Assembly: GCF_000247695.1 (NCBI RefSeq)
Contig: NW_004624881.1
Span: forward strand, 2,590,547 to 2,654,546
From: Heterocephalus glaber
Lineage: Eukaryota > Chordata > Mammalia > Rodentia > Bathyergidae
Length of the DNA stretch: 64,000 bases
Reading direction: 5' to 3'
The notes below the pieces were generated by a model that saw nothing but the letters and a program-made list of their open reading frames with translations, searched no databases and was not told the origin of the DNA. Shown piece after piece: positions 47,276-56,879 of the stretch; the stretch's first letter is position 1, and the number at the start of each line of letters is the position of its first letter. A program made the position numbers and the translations under genes.

Positions 47276-48365
47276 CAGATATAGGAGATAAGATTGCAAT
47301 TAGTGACCAGGAAAAGAAAAATTGGTTTAAAATTGTAAGGGACCAAGAGAAAGCAATCCAGCAACTGCTAGACAATGCAAAGAAGAATACCATAAGACTG
47401 ATTGGAGTCAATGAAGAAACTAAAGAGAGTACAGATGACATAAAAAAAAAAACTTCAGACAAGTGATGGCAGAAAACTTCCCAAGCAGGGAAAAAGAACT
47501 TGACATACAGATAAGGGAGGCATATAGGACTTCAACTAGCCTTGATCAAAAAAAATCTACACATAGGCATCGATAGGTCTCCCACCACCTCAGCAGCTAT
47601 TATGTATAGTAGCTGCCCTCTTCCTATGGTGCCTTGCCCCCTCCCCTGTGTGACGTCATGCCAAGATGGTTGCTCCCACCAAAGAATAAACCCCTCTTCC
47701 CAGCATGGCCCTGTTCCCGCCTAGAGAATAACCTAATACTCGCTCACCTCCTACCACCTAGTGACATCACCGGCTCCTCCATTCCCTAGTCACTACCTCA
47801 CTCAACCCCGCCTCAGCCCCTACAAACCCCACCTCAGTCTCTATAAAAGACTCTCCTTGCCCCAGCCATATTGCTTTTTTCTCTCCTTTGTTCAAAGACA
47901 GCCCGGCAAATCTATTCCCGTAATAAAGGCTTGTTGTGGCCTGGTCTGGTCTTGGTCTTCGGCCCTTTTACCTGACAGGCATATAATAGTTAGGATTCCA
48001 GAAACCCAACAGAAGAACAAAATTCTACAAGCAGTGAGAGAAAAGAAACAAATCACGTACAAAAAAAGCCCATCAGAATCACAGCAGACTTCTCAATGCA
48101 AACCCTCAAGTCAAGAAGAGCTTGGAGTGATGTATTGGAAGTCCTAAAGGAAAACAGCCTCCAACTCAGATTGATGTATGCTGCAAAACTATCTTTCAAA
48201 ATTAATGTAGAAATAAGATACTTTCATGATAAAGAGAACCTTAGGAACTTCATGAATACCAAACCAACACTCCAAAAAAATTTAGACAATATCCTAGGAA
48301 AAGACAACAAGTCTCACAGACCCAGGAAGCCCAGCAGAATGAATCTGTTGGATGTGACAAATTAA
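47276..48365 (+). pseudogene. L1-type ORF1 of composite element B (interrupted by an LTR)
   Basis: An N-truncated ORF1: coiled-coil end and RRM-like start (KKNTIRLIGVNEETKE near 47,400), a frame change near 47,465, the solo LTR at 47,571-47,977, then RIPETQQKNKILQAVREKKQ (from about 47,995, split between frames). The C-terminal domain follows with MYAAKLSFKINVEIRYF and NFMNTKPTLQKNLDNILG, ending at TAA 48,363-48,365. Residue pattern as in L1 ORF1p. Not functional. Confidence 0.82.
47571..47977 (+). mobile_element. Solo LTR with 5-bp target duplication
   Basis: A 407-base LTR inserted into ORF1 of copy B, flanked by 'ggcat' at 47,566-47,570 and 47,978-47,982. It starts 'cgatag' (a TG start changed to CG) and ends 'tgaca'. 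It shows a TATA box (TATAAAA at 47,842-47,848), an AATAAA signal at 47,922-47,927 and a T/G-rich U5-like end. C-rich U3. No internal retroviral sequence: recombination between two LTRs has removed it. The family is not identified; 5-base duplication excludes the usual 6-base class. Confidence 0.88.
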
Positions 48366-48419
48366 ACACAAAGGGGGAGAATCCAACAAAAAGAATAAGT
48401 CATGACTAGGCTTTTAAAA

Positions 48420-48841
48420 CTTTCAACTTCATGTTGTCAAATTTATTTCAAAAAAGATTTTTGTAATATGCTTTCTATAGTCTTTTAAATTCTTTAAAAT
48501 CTGTGGTAATGTCTCCTAGATCTTAATATTGTAATTTAAAAAATGTATAACTGATACTGTGTAACAGGAAGAAAAGGTCTAAAAGAGCAGGGGAATTGGA
48601 AGGGGTAGAGGAAGAGAATAAAGGGAAAGGAAGAAATATGAGAAGAGGAAAAAAATGGAAACAAGGTCTTTGCAAATAGGGAAGGGTGGAAAGGGTGAAG
48701 GGATGGCAAGGGAAGGGGAAAAAAAATAAGAACCAAGCTACTCATGTAATGGTACAAGATCCCAATGATGAATGTAACTGTATTTTATGCCTAAAATGTA
48801 TCAATAAAGTTAATGGGGGAAAAAATCCCTTTCAACTTCAT
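48420..48841 (+). mobile_element. Nested 3' fragment of the same retroelement family
   Basis: The insert 48,433-48,828 is a 5'-truncated 3' end (from 'gttgtcaaatttatttcaaa' to an AATAAA at 48,803 and a 'gggggaaaaaat' tail). It is flanked by the perfect 13-base duplication 'ctttcaacttcat' at 48,420-48,432 and 48,829-48,841. The host element continues past it with 'cttcttaatgaggacataat'. Same orientation as the host. Confidence 0.92.
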
Positions 48842-50510
48842 CTTCTTAATGAGGACATAATTCAATCTTGTTATTGTACTGATTAGTATTTTTCTGATTC
48901 TGGTGTTGCACACCTTTACTTGTGCTGTACTGACTATTTATCATCTTCTTGTGTCTACGTTCTACTTGTGTTGTGTATTAATGAGCTGTAAGTGTTCTTT
49001 ATATATTCTAGTCATAGGCTATATACATTGTAAATATGGTGTGTTTACTGACTACTTTTCATTTTAGTGATGTCATTTAAAGTTCTAAATTTTGATGGAA
49101 TCTCATTTATCATTTTTTTTCCTTTATACATCAGGTTTTTGTATCCTAGCAAGTTCTGGTCTACCCTAAATTCATAAATATTTTCCCTTACAATTCCTTC
49201 TTAAAGTTTTATAGTTTTAGTTTTTCATATTTAGCTTCATAGATACTTTCAAATTATTTTTATGTATGGAAATAAACGTTGAGGTTAATTTTTTATATAT
49301 GGATAACAGGTGATCTAGTGCCACTTGCTGAAAACACTTATCTTTTCCTTGGCTCTTGAATTGAGTTTATATTCTACAAAATGTTAATGTTAAATAATCT
49401 TTCAAAACTCACTAGACCATATATTTGTGGTTCTATTTGTAGATTCTCTGTTTTATTCTTATGATCTATATATCTTTCCTTACACCAACACTGTCTTGAT
49501 TACTGTAGCTTTAGAAGAAGTCTTAAAATTAGGTACTAAGCATTTCCAACACTGTTTTTGTTTCCTTTTACTTTTCACTTTTCTAGGTCCTTTTACTCCT
49601 ATATAACTTTTAAATTTCAATATCCAATTCTTCACTTATAGCAAGTATACATAAACTTGAATTTTTATATACACCTTGTGTTTTCTAATCCTGCTAAATC
49701 CAAATGTAAGTTCTAGGCTCTCCTAGAGATTTCTTAGTATTTTCTCTGTAGATGATCATTTCATCTACATATAAAGATTTTGCATCTACCTTGCCTATCC
49801 TATTCTAATTTTGTCATTTTATTGCCAGACTATTTTGGTTTAATCCTATGTTTCCAAGTTTAATGGACAGATGAAGAGTAGGCATATCTGCCCTTTTCCC
49901 CACCTTAGAGAGAAAGCATTGTGTCTTCTCCATTCATATAAGGCATTTTTGCTGGAAGTATGGAGTATGTATCTTTGATCTGTTGAGAAGGTTCTCTTCT
50001 ATTTCTAGTCTCCTGATAGCTTTTACCATGAACAGCTGTAGAATTTAGTGCAATACTTTTTCTAAAACTACAGACAGGATCATATGGCTTTTTCCTTTTC
50101 TCTGTTAAGATGATGACTTTTGGGGGTGGATCTTCCAGTGCTGAGCCAACACTGCCATCCCTATGATAAATCCACTTTCTACACACAGCCTGATCTGATT
50201 TCTAGTAGTTTGTTTTGTTAAACAAATTTCTATCTCTATTCATATTTTTCTACTATTATCTTTATCCAATTTTAGGATTAGCACAATGTTGATTTCCTAA
50301 AATGAGGGGAGAAGTGTTTCTTTTTTTTCTGCTTTAAATGTTTTATATAACTTATCTTTTAAAACATATATGAGCCTGTTGTTGTCATATAGGTAGGTTT
50401 TCAAGCTAGGAATATACTTTCTTTAATAGGTGCCATTCAAATATTATATTTCCTCCAGAGTTTAGTTTCATTAATTTGTCTTCCAAGGTACTTCTTAGAA
50501 GTTGCCAAAC
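48842..50510 (-). pseudogene. Old L1 ORF2 fragment, antisense within composite element B
   Basis: The minus strand reads the same decayed ORF2 half as in copy A. On the plus strand 'gattactgtagctttagaag', 'tagatgatcatttcatctac' and 'ggatcttccagtgctgagcc' mark successive points. The junction from ORF1 to this antisense block falls at the same place as in copy A. Confidence 0.8.
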
Positions 50511-50895
50511 TTATTTCAAAACAGATTTTTGTAATATGTTTTCTATATCCTTTTAAATTCTGTAAAATCTGTGGTAATATCTCCTAGATCTTGATATTGT
50601 AATTTTAAAAATGTATAATTGATATTGTATAATAGGAACTAAAGATGTAAAGGAGCAGCGGAATTGTGAGGGGTAGTGGAAAGGAAATAAGGGAAAAGAA
50701 AAGTATGAGAAAAGGGAAAAAATGGAAGCAAAGTCTTTGCAAATATGGAAGGGTGGAGGAGCTGAAGGGAGGGCAGGGGAAGGGTAAAAAATAAGAACGA
50801 AGATACTCATGTTATGGTACAAGATCTCAATGATGTATGTAACTGTATTTTACACCTAAAATGTACAAATAAACTTAATGGGGTGAAAAAAAGAA

Positions 50896-52560
50896 TAATG
50901 TTAAGCTTTGGCATAAATGAAATGCCTATAAAGTTGAGGCAAAGGGAGAATGATTTCTGGAAAAGAAGCCAAGTGTTTGGTGCCAAAAAATAGGAAGTAT
51001 GGTTTAAAGGCATCCTAGAAATTGGCCAAAGCTTCCCCACTGTAGGCGCAATGGTGGAAAAAGTGAACTCCTTTGAAAGACTTAACCTTGAAAGGAAAAT
51101 ATCAGGATGTACTGCTCACTAGAACAGCACTTCCTAGTAAATTATTTCAACAAGATCAGCCATTCAGGCACTTGGAATCTGCTGAAGCCATCATCCAAAT
51201 GGCAGCAAGTACAGCTCAAACTGGGAGCAGTTCTTTGTGCCATCCACCTTGCCCTGGATTTCCAGGAGCTCTGAATGGAAGAGGTGTTGAATCACAGGGG
51301 CTTCCACCCAGATTTCAGAAGAAGGCTCTGGAGCTCGTGTCTCACCACAGCTTGCCCTTCATCCTGGAAATGCAGCTACATAATTGAGTGATTGCCCTGC
51401 TTGGTTTTGGTCTTGTTTGGTTTGATTTTTTGTATCACCCTATTCCCCCATTTGAGAGTAAAAATGGTTTACTCAGTGATGTTATAGATAGGATTTATAT
51501 ATTTTTTTTCACATTTTACAGAGATATTCACAGATAGGATCTGCCTTGAATCTCAGAAGAGACTTATTCTTGGGCTTTTGAAAAATGATGACACCTTTGA
51601 GACTCAGGAATAGATGATTTGCATTTCTGGCTGTATATTTAATAGGTAGAATTATAAACTTGTGATTGTCCATTTGGACATTAAATGTAGTTTAAGATAT
51701 CTCCAGACTTGTGTCTAAGATGTTATTCAGACTTGTGAACATCAGTGGACTAAGAAATACCTCACAGATTAGTAAAGCTCATTCCTGGGAGTGTCCAGGT
51801 CCTTCAGGGAGGTGACCTTGGGTAGTATATAAAGTCCCTCATCTATTTTCCTCTCCCACCATTCCACTGTCTGATTTTTATCTCCAGACAATCTCTTCCC
51901 ACCACCTATATTGAAATGCTGGTTGATTACTTGTCATTATCCATGTCAGGACACACTGATGTGTGCCTTTCAACTGAGCAGGCTAAATATGATCCTAAAT
52001 GCCCAGCATCCACACTCTTGTTTCTCTTATGTTCTGGTTCAATCCAAGCTGTTGCTATTTCTTGGCCTCCATGATATGAGGAGTTTTCCTCTAATCATTT
52101 GATTTGCAACACAGTAGACACTGACTACATGTAGATTTTCATACTTGAAATGTGTACAGTACATTTTAATATATTCCAAAAAGAAACATATACAAGAATG
52201 ATGAAATAGAATAAAAATAAAATATATGAGCAGAATATTAATTTCACATCCATTATATAGAAATTACAATGTCAATATAAGCATATATAATGTTACATAA
52301 GAATACTATGTACACAAATGTTATTTAATTATAATTATACATAATATAACATTAAAACAATGACTTTAATAATATGATTACGATATTTTGAATAAAAATT
52401 ATTGCAGTATTATAGAGTAACTAACATATTATTTAAAGTAACACTGTGTTTTAATGTGTCACTAAAGACTGTAAGTCACACAGGTGCATTCTATCATGTT
52501 TCTATTAGACATCATTCTTCTACAGTGTTCAGTTAAGCAAAATAAAAAGAAGGAAAGGAA
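50896..52560. other. Intergenic, nothing recognised (possible retrocopy at 51,040-51,400)
   Basis: The stretch 51,050-51,387 has an open frame on the plus strand (about 104 codons) and a coding-like composition, ending near a 'gtttggtttgattttttgta' sequence. It might be part of a processed pseudogene, but I do not recognise the protein. The rest is AT-rich and featureless. Confidence 0.35.
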
Positions 52561-52580
52561 GCCAAGTAGGGCCTGCAGGG

Positions 52581-53519
52581 TCATTTCTTCTTGGAAGACA
52601 ATATCCCAAACACTCTCTCCAGGGCCCCCAGCACCTCCTTGTTCCTCAGGCTGTAGATAAAGGGGTTCAGCATAGGGGTGAGGATGGTGTAGAAGATGGC
52701 CAGGATCTTGTCTTCTGCTGGGGAGCGGAGAATCCTGGGCCGGAGATAATTGTAGACAAAAGGAGCATAGTAAAAGGTCACCACCGTCAAATGTGTGGAA
52801 CATGTGGTGAAGGCCTTTTTCCTTCCCTCTTTGGAGTGCATGTGGAAGACATCAAAAAGGATCTGTCCATAGGAAGCAGTGATGCCAAGGAAAGGGAGGA
52901 GGAGGAACAGACTGGTGCTCACAAAAACCATGTACTCATAGACCCAAGTGTCCACACAGGCCAGGGGCAGCATGGCTGGGACATCACAGAAGAAGTGATT
53001 GATGGCCCTGGATCTACAGTAGGGAAGATGAAGGGCATAGACTGTGTGTGCCAGGGAGTTGATGGAGCCCAGTGTCCAAGATGCTGCAATCATCTTTGCA
53101 CATATCCTTTTGCTCATGTGGTTGGGATAATGGAGGGGGTGGCAGATGGCCACAAATCGGTCATAAGCCATAGAGGCCAGGAGTAGCCCTTCAGAGCCTG
53201 CCATAGTCAAGAAGAAGAAACTCTGAACTCCACACCCCAGCAAGGAGATGCTCTTCTGGCCAGAAAAGAAGCTGAAAACCATGTTGGGGACAGTCGTAGA
53301 GATGTCCATTAGATCCATGAAAGAAAGCTGGCTGAGGAGAAAATACATAGGTGTGTGAAGCTGGGCATCCAAATGTATGAGGCAAATCATCACTGAATTA
53401 CCAACCAAGGCAAGAAAGAATACACAGATGATAAGGAACATGAGAGGTAGGCTTGTTTGATTTTCCAAAAACAATCCCAACAAAATGAAATCATTTGAAG
53501 TTTCATTCCACATTTCCAT
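52581..53519 (-). CDS. Intact olfactory receptor, OR2L-like
   Basis: A 312-residue seven-helix odorant receptor of the class A GPCR superfamily, expected at the cilia of olfactory neurons and coupling to the olfactory G-protein. The start is placed at 53,519 because MEMWNETSNDF matches the typical OR2L N-terminus (upstream in-frame ATGs at 53,567 and 53,555 would add an atypical extension). Seen: N-glycosylation NET at 5-7; GN at 40-41 (TM1); LHTPMYFLLSQLS from 54; Cys96; MAYDRFVAIC at 117-126 (DRY present as DRF); loop-2 cysteines 168, 178 and 188; SY at 216-217; KAFTTCSTH at 235-243; PMLNPFIY at 282-289. All key motifs and the normal length are kept, with no stop or frameshift. A single coding exon, as usual for the family. 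The neighbouring OR2 copies are all broken. The exact orthologue (OR2L, OR2AJ or similar) needs a tree, so no symbol is given. Confidence 0.96.
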   Translation of the reverse strand: MEMWNETSNDFILLGLFLENQTSLPLMFLIICVFFLALVGNSVMICLIHLDAQLHTPMYFLLSQLSFMDLMDISTTVPNMVFSFFSGQKSISLLGCGVQSFFFLTMAGSEGLLLASMAYDRFVAICHPLHYPNHMSKRICAKMIAASWTLGSINSLAHTVYALHLPYCRSRAINHFFCDVPAMLPLACVDTWVYEYMVFVSTSLFLLLPFLGITASYGQILFDVFHMHSKEGRKKAFTTCSTHLTVVTFYYAPFVYNYLRPRILRSPAEDKILAIFYTILTPMLNPFIYSLRNKEVLGALERVFGILSSKKK

Positions 53520-53925
53520 GAAAATATACTCCTTTAACTTCCTTGAAAGAAACATAAAAACAAACACAAAATATGGATTAAACAGTACAGGAGAATAAAA
53601 AGGAACTAAAGTTTTAAAATTGATTAGAATGAGTAAATTTCCTCCAACAATATGCCTTTTATTAAATGGATTTTAATGTCTGAAATAAATATTCCCATTC
53701 AAATTGTCTCTGTAATCATCTCAGCATTCACACATGCATGTAAGCTTTTAAACATAAAATCTGTCACCTTTTGTAGCAAAAATGAATATGATAACAATAA
53801 CATTTCTATTTAGATAAGTTCTTTTCAGATAAGTTCTGGTAAATATATTAATTGAACCATTAATTGGACCAATCAGGCAATAAAAACAAATAAGAAAATG
53901 TAAATAGAAAAGAGATCAACTATTC
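53520..53925. other. 5' flank of the intact receptor
   Basis: AT-rich. Odorant receptors usually have a non-coding 5' exon and promoter within several kilobases upstream; I see no element that I can defend. Confidence 0.35.
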
Positions 53926-56010
53926 TTTTTCAGATAACATGAAGTTTTACAAAGAAGACTCAAAAACTACACCAGAAGACTCCTAGAACTAAAAAATAAA
54001 TAAATAAATTCAGCAAAATGGCAGAATGCACACTCAACACCTGAAATTAAATTGTGTTCTTGTCCAATAACAATGAATCCACCATTGTTGAGTTCTTGAT
54101 CAAAGAAGCAATTTCACCAATAATACCTTAAAAAATAAAGTATGTAAAATTCAACTTAACTAAGGGGACAAAGGACCTTTGCCATAAAACTTATATAATA
54201 GTGAAAAAATTACAGGAGACATAAGAAAATGGAAAGACTTCCCTTTTTATGGATTAACAAGACAAATATTGTTAAAATGTCTTTTTATCCAAATGACCTA
54301 CAGATTTAGTGTAATTCTTATTGATAGAGCTAGAAAAAAATCCTAAAATTCATATTGAACTAGAAAAGACTCAGAATGGTCAATGAAATTCTGATCAAAA
54401 TGACCAATGCTGGAGGCATCACAAAACTAGATTTCAAACTATACTGCAAAGTCATAGTAACAAAAATAACATAACATTTGCACAAAAAATTCATTAGACC
54501 AATGAAATTAAACAGAAAACACAGAAACTAACCCATTCAGTGCCAGCTGTCTGATTTTTGACAGAAAGGCCAGAAACATACATTGGAGAATAAGTAGCTT
54601 CTGTAACAAATGATCTTGAGAAAACACATTCACACACAGAAGGTTGAATCTAGACCCCTATTTCTCATCTGTACTAAACTCAAAAGAAAAAATATGATAT
54701 ACTTAAATATAAAACCAGAAACTGAAATTCCTGCACTGTTGCATAGAGAAAACCCTTGAATCTTAGGCTCCTGCAAAGACTTCCTGAACAGAACTTCAAC
54801 ATCACAGAAAATAATATCAAGATTCAACAAATAAAATTGAATCTAAACAGCAAGCTTCTTCACACCAAAAGCAACAATTAAATACAGTAAAAGACAGGGA
54901 AAGGCTCTTTGGAGCTACCTTTTTGAGAGAGGGTCAATATCCAGAATGTATAATGAACTCCATAAAATTAATTTTCAAAAACAAATAACTCAATCAATAT
55001 ATGCTTTAAAGGATTGAATAGACAATTCTCAGAAGAAGAAACACAGGTGGCCAATTAATATATGAAAATATTGAACTTCTGTAACACATAAGAAGATGCA
55101 AATTTCAACTACATGGAGAGTACATCTCACCTCAACTTCACGAGTAACATCAAGAATAGAAATTCCATGAATCCTGACAAGAGTTTGGGGATAAAATATT
55201 GTTGGTGGGGGGCTGGGGATTTAGCTCAGTCATTCCAGTGCCTGCCTTGCAAGTGCAAGGTCCCAAGTTCGATCCCCAGTACAAAAAAAAAAAAAAAAAA
55301 AAAAATAAGATACTTTGTGGGAAGATTAACTAGTGTAATTCCTATGGAAATTGCTGTGAATTCCTCAAAAAACTAAAAATATAAGTAGTGTTTGATACAG
55401 CTATACATTTCTGGGTATGTTCTGGAAGGACTGAAATCATCACCCTACAGTGGTGCATGCATAACCATGTGTATCATGGTGTGATTTTCAATAGCTAAGC
55501 TGTGTAAACAGACCAGATACAACACTAACAGATGAGAACATGTGGGAAAATGAAATATTATTGGGATATGAAGAAGAATGAAATCATTTTAGTAGGACAA
55601 TGGATGGAACTGGAGACCATTATGGTACATGTAATAAGCCTGATTGTACTTCTTAGTCCCAGTGGAACATTTTTGTGCTTTATACATATGTGGGCTTCAC
55701 TCTCAAAGAGATGTTGATGTCACATTCTGTTCAGGACAGTGATTTGGGGAAGCATCTTGGATTACTGATGTTCCATTAACAAAGAACAGCAGCTAATAAT
55801 TTACAATCATACACTTCTAAGTAATTTAAATCAACTGGTCCTTCACATACCCATGGCGATCATGAATACTGTTGAAAGAGAGATTGTGCAGGAAAGCACA
55901 TATTCTCTGTAGAGATGGGAAGAACATCTGAGGAAAGAGGAAGGAGTGGAGGAGGAGCAGAGGGATTAAACATAAGACATGATGTGTGCACGTGTGTAAA
56001 AACTCTCACC
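53926..56010 (+). mobile_element. Old LINE-1 (ORF2 3' half and 3'UTR)
   Basis: Plus-strand ORF2 remnants: 'atggattaacaagacaaata' and 'cagatttagtgtaattctta', 'ggcatcacaaaactagattt', 'gacccctatttctcatctgt', 'atccagaatgtataatgaac', 'tatgaaaatattgaacttct', then the 3'UTR ('gatcactgtgtgtcataagc'). Heavily mutated, with no open frame. Carries the young ID at 55,207. Confidence 0.8.
55207..55305 (+). mobile_element. Young ID SINE with A23 tail
   Basis: The body at 55,207-55,282 begins 'ggggctggggatttagctca' with an intact A-box, has 'tgcaaggtcccaagttcgat' with a B-box, and ends 'ccccagtac'. It is followed by about 23 uninterrupted A residues, the longest SINE tail in the window, suggesting recent insertion. 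Derived from a tRNA; transcribed by Pol III and moved by LINE-1. Inserted in the old LINE-1. Confidence 0.95.
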
Positions 56011-56435
56011 TTATGTGATCACTGTGTGTCATAAGCATGAACTACTAAACATTACACAAAGAACAGAGTGAGTTCAGAGAACTGACAGAACACAGTATTG
56101 TTAGACAAGGTGTTGGCTGAGATCTTGGGTATCCTCTGCTCCTTATAACACTTTCGATACCAGCCTCATGACCTAATGTGTAAGGACAAAGCATATGGCC
56201 ACAATCAGCAGGGTGCAATTCCTTCTTCCTATTCTACTCACTCTCTTCCACTGTGATGTTTCCAAACATCAATACATTTTGGTGATTAAAATAAACAAGA
56301 TTATGTGATGAGTAGTTAAAATCATGGGTAAAATACATAACAGAACAACAAGCTGTAACATACAGTAGGATGTATGGGCATTCTTACTAGAAAGAACAAT
56401 AAGGGAGAGATAAAGGCCAGAGAGGCAGTTGGGTA
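56011..56435. other. Intergenic, nothing recognised
   Basis: No gene or repeat identified. Confidence 0.4.
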
Positions 56436-56439
56436 AGAG

Positions 56440-56830
56440 TTCTGGTACAAGGGACTGGCTTAATCACTTTCCTCCTCACTGGAGAGAATACCCAATACCT
56501 TCAGCTAGAAGGAAGAGAGGTTCAATTTGGCTTGAGTTTTAGCTCATTTTCTGCTGCCTCCAAGGCAGGACAGCAGAGCATGGCAGGGGTGTGTGGAAGG
56601 AGAAAAAACCCTCCCTTCATGGTATCTGGGAATCAGAGAATCAAGGGAGGAGCCAGGAGAAAAGATACAAACTCCTGGGTCATGTCCACAGTGACCTGAG
56701 TCCTCCAACCAAACTGCCTCCTAATTGCAAGCAGGCTACACTTCCCTGTGCTCTGCACTCTTCCCAAGATCCTGTCTCTGACTATTGAGGCTTTCCAAGG
56801 GCATCTAGAGGAACTCTAACAGCCCCATGT
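56440..56830 (+). repeat. Unclassified old interspersed repeat (family R1, copy 3)
   Basis: 'gaagagaggttcaatttggc', 'ttttagctcattttctgctg', 'catggcaggggtgtgtggaa', 'gtgacctgagtcctccaacc' share the order of landmarks with 59,735-60,130 and 11,235-11,600. Family not identified. Confidence 0.45.
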
Positions 56831-56879
56831 GGACCCACTCTCTGAGCTAGTCTGGTGATTGAATATTCTGCTCAGAGCG

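Larger units (their letters stand above)
47276..50895 (+). mobile_element. ORF1-only composite L1-type retroelement (copy B, 5'-truncated)
   Basis: Same order as copy A but on the plus strand: ORF1 from DKIAISDQEKKN (about 47,287) to its C-terminus at 48,365, antisense old ORF2 (48,840-50,510), and a polypurine 3'UTR with AATAAA (about 50,869) ending in 'ggggtgaaaaaaag' at 50,895. It lacks the 5' monomers and the ORF1 N-terminus. Two later insertions sit inside it: a solo LTR (47,571-47,977) and a 3' fragment of the same family (48,433-48,828). Flanks differ from copy A, so it is an independent insertion. No clear target duplication found. Confidence 0.85.

Noticed and set aside
47761..48147. 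A 128-codon open frame that looks like a new gene
   Set aside because: It starts inside the solo LTR and runs through the LTR end into the ORF1 sequence of the composite element, so it is a chance fusion of two mobile elements.
55207..55282. Possible tRNA gene (A-box and B-box present)
   Set aside because: The sequence with its long A-tail and repeated occurrence is an ID SINE; no tRNA cloverleaf or terminator structure is kept.
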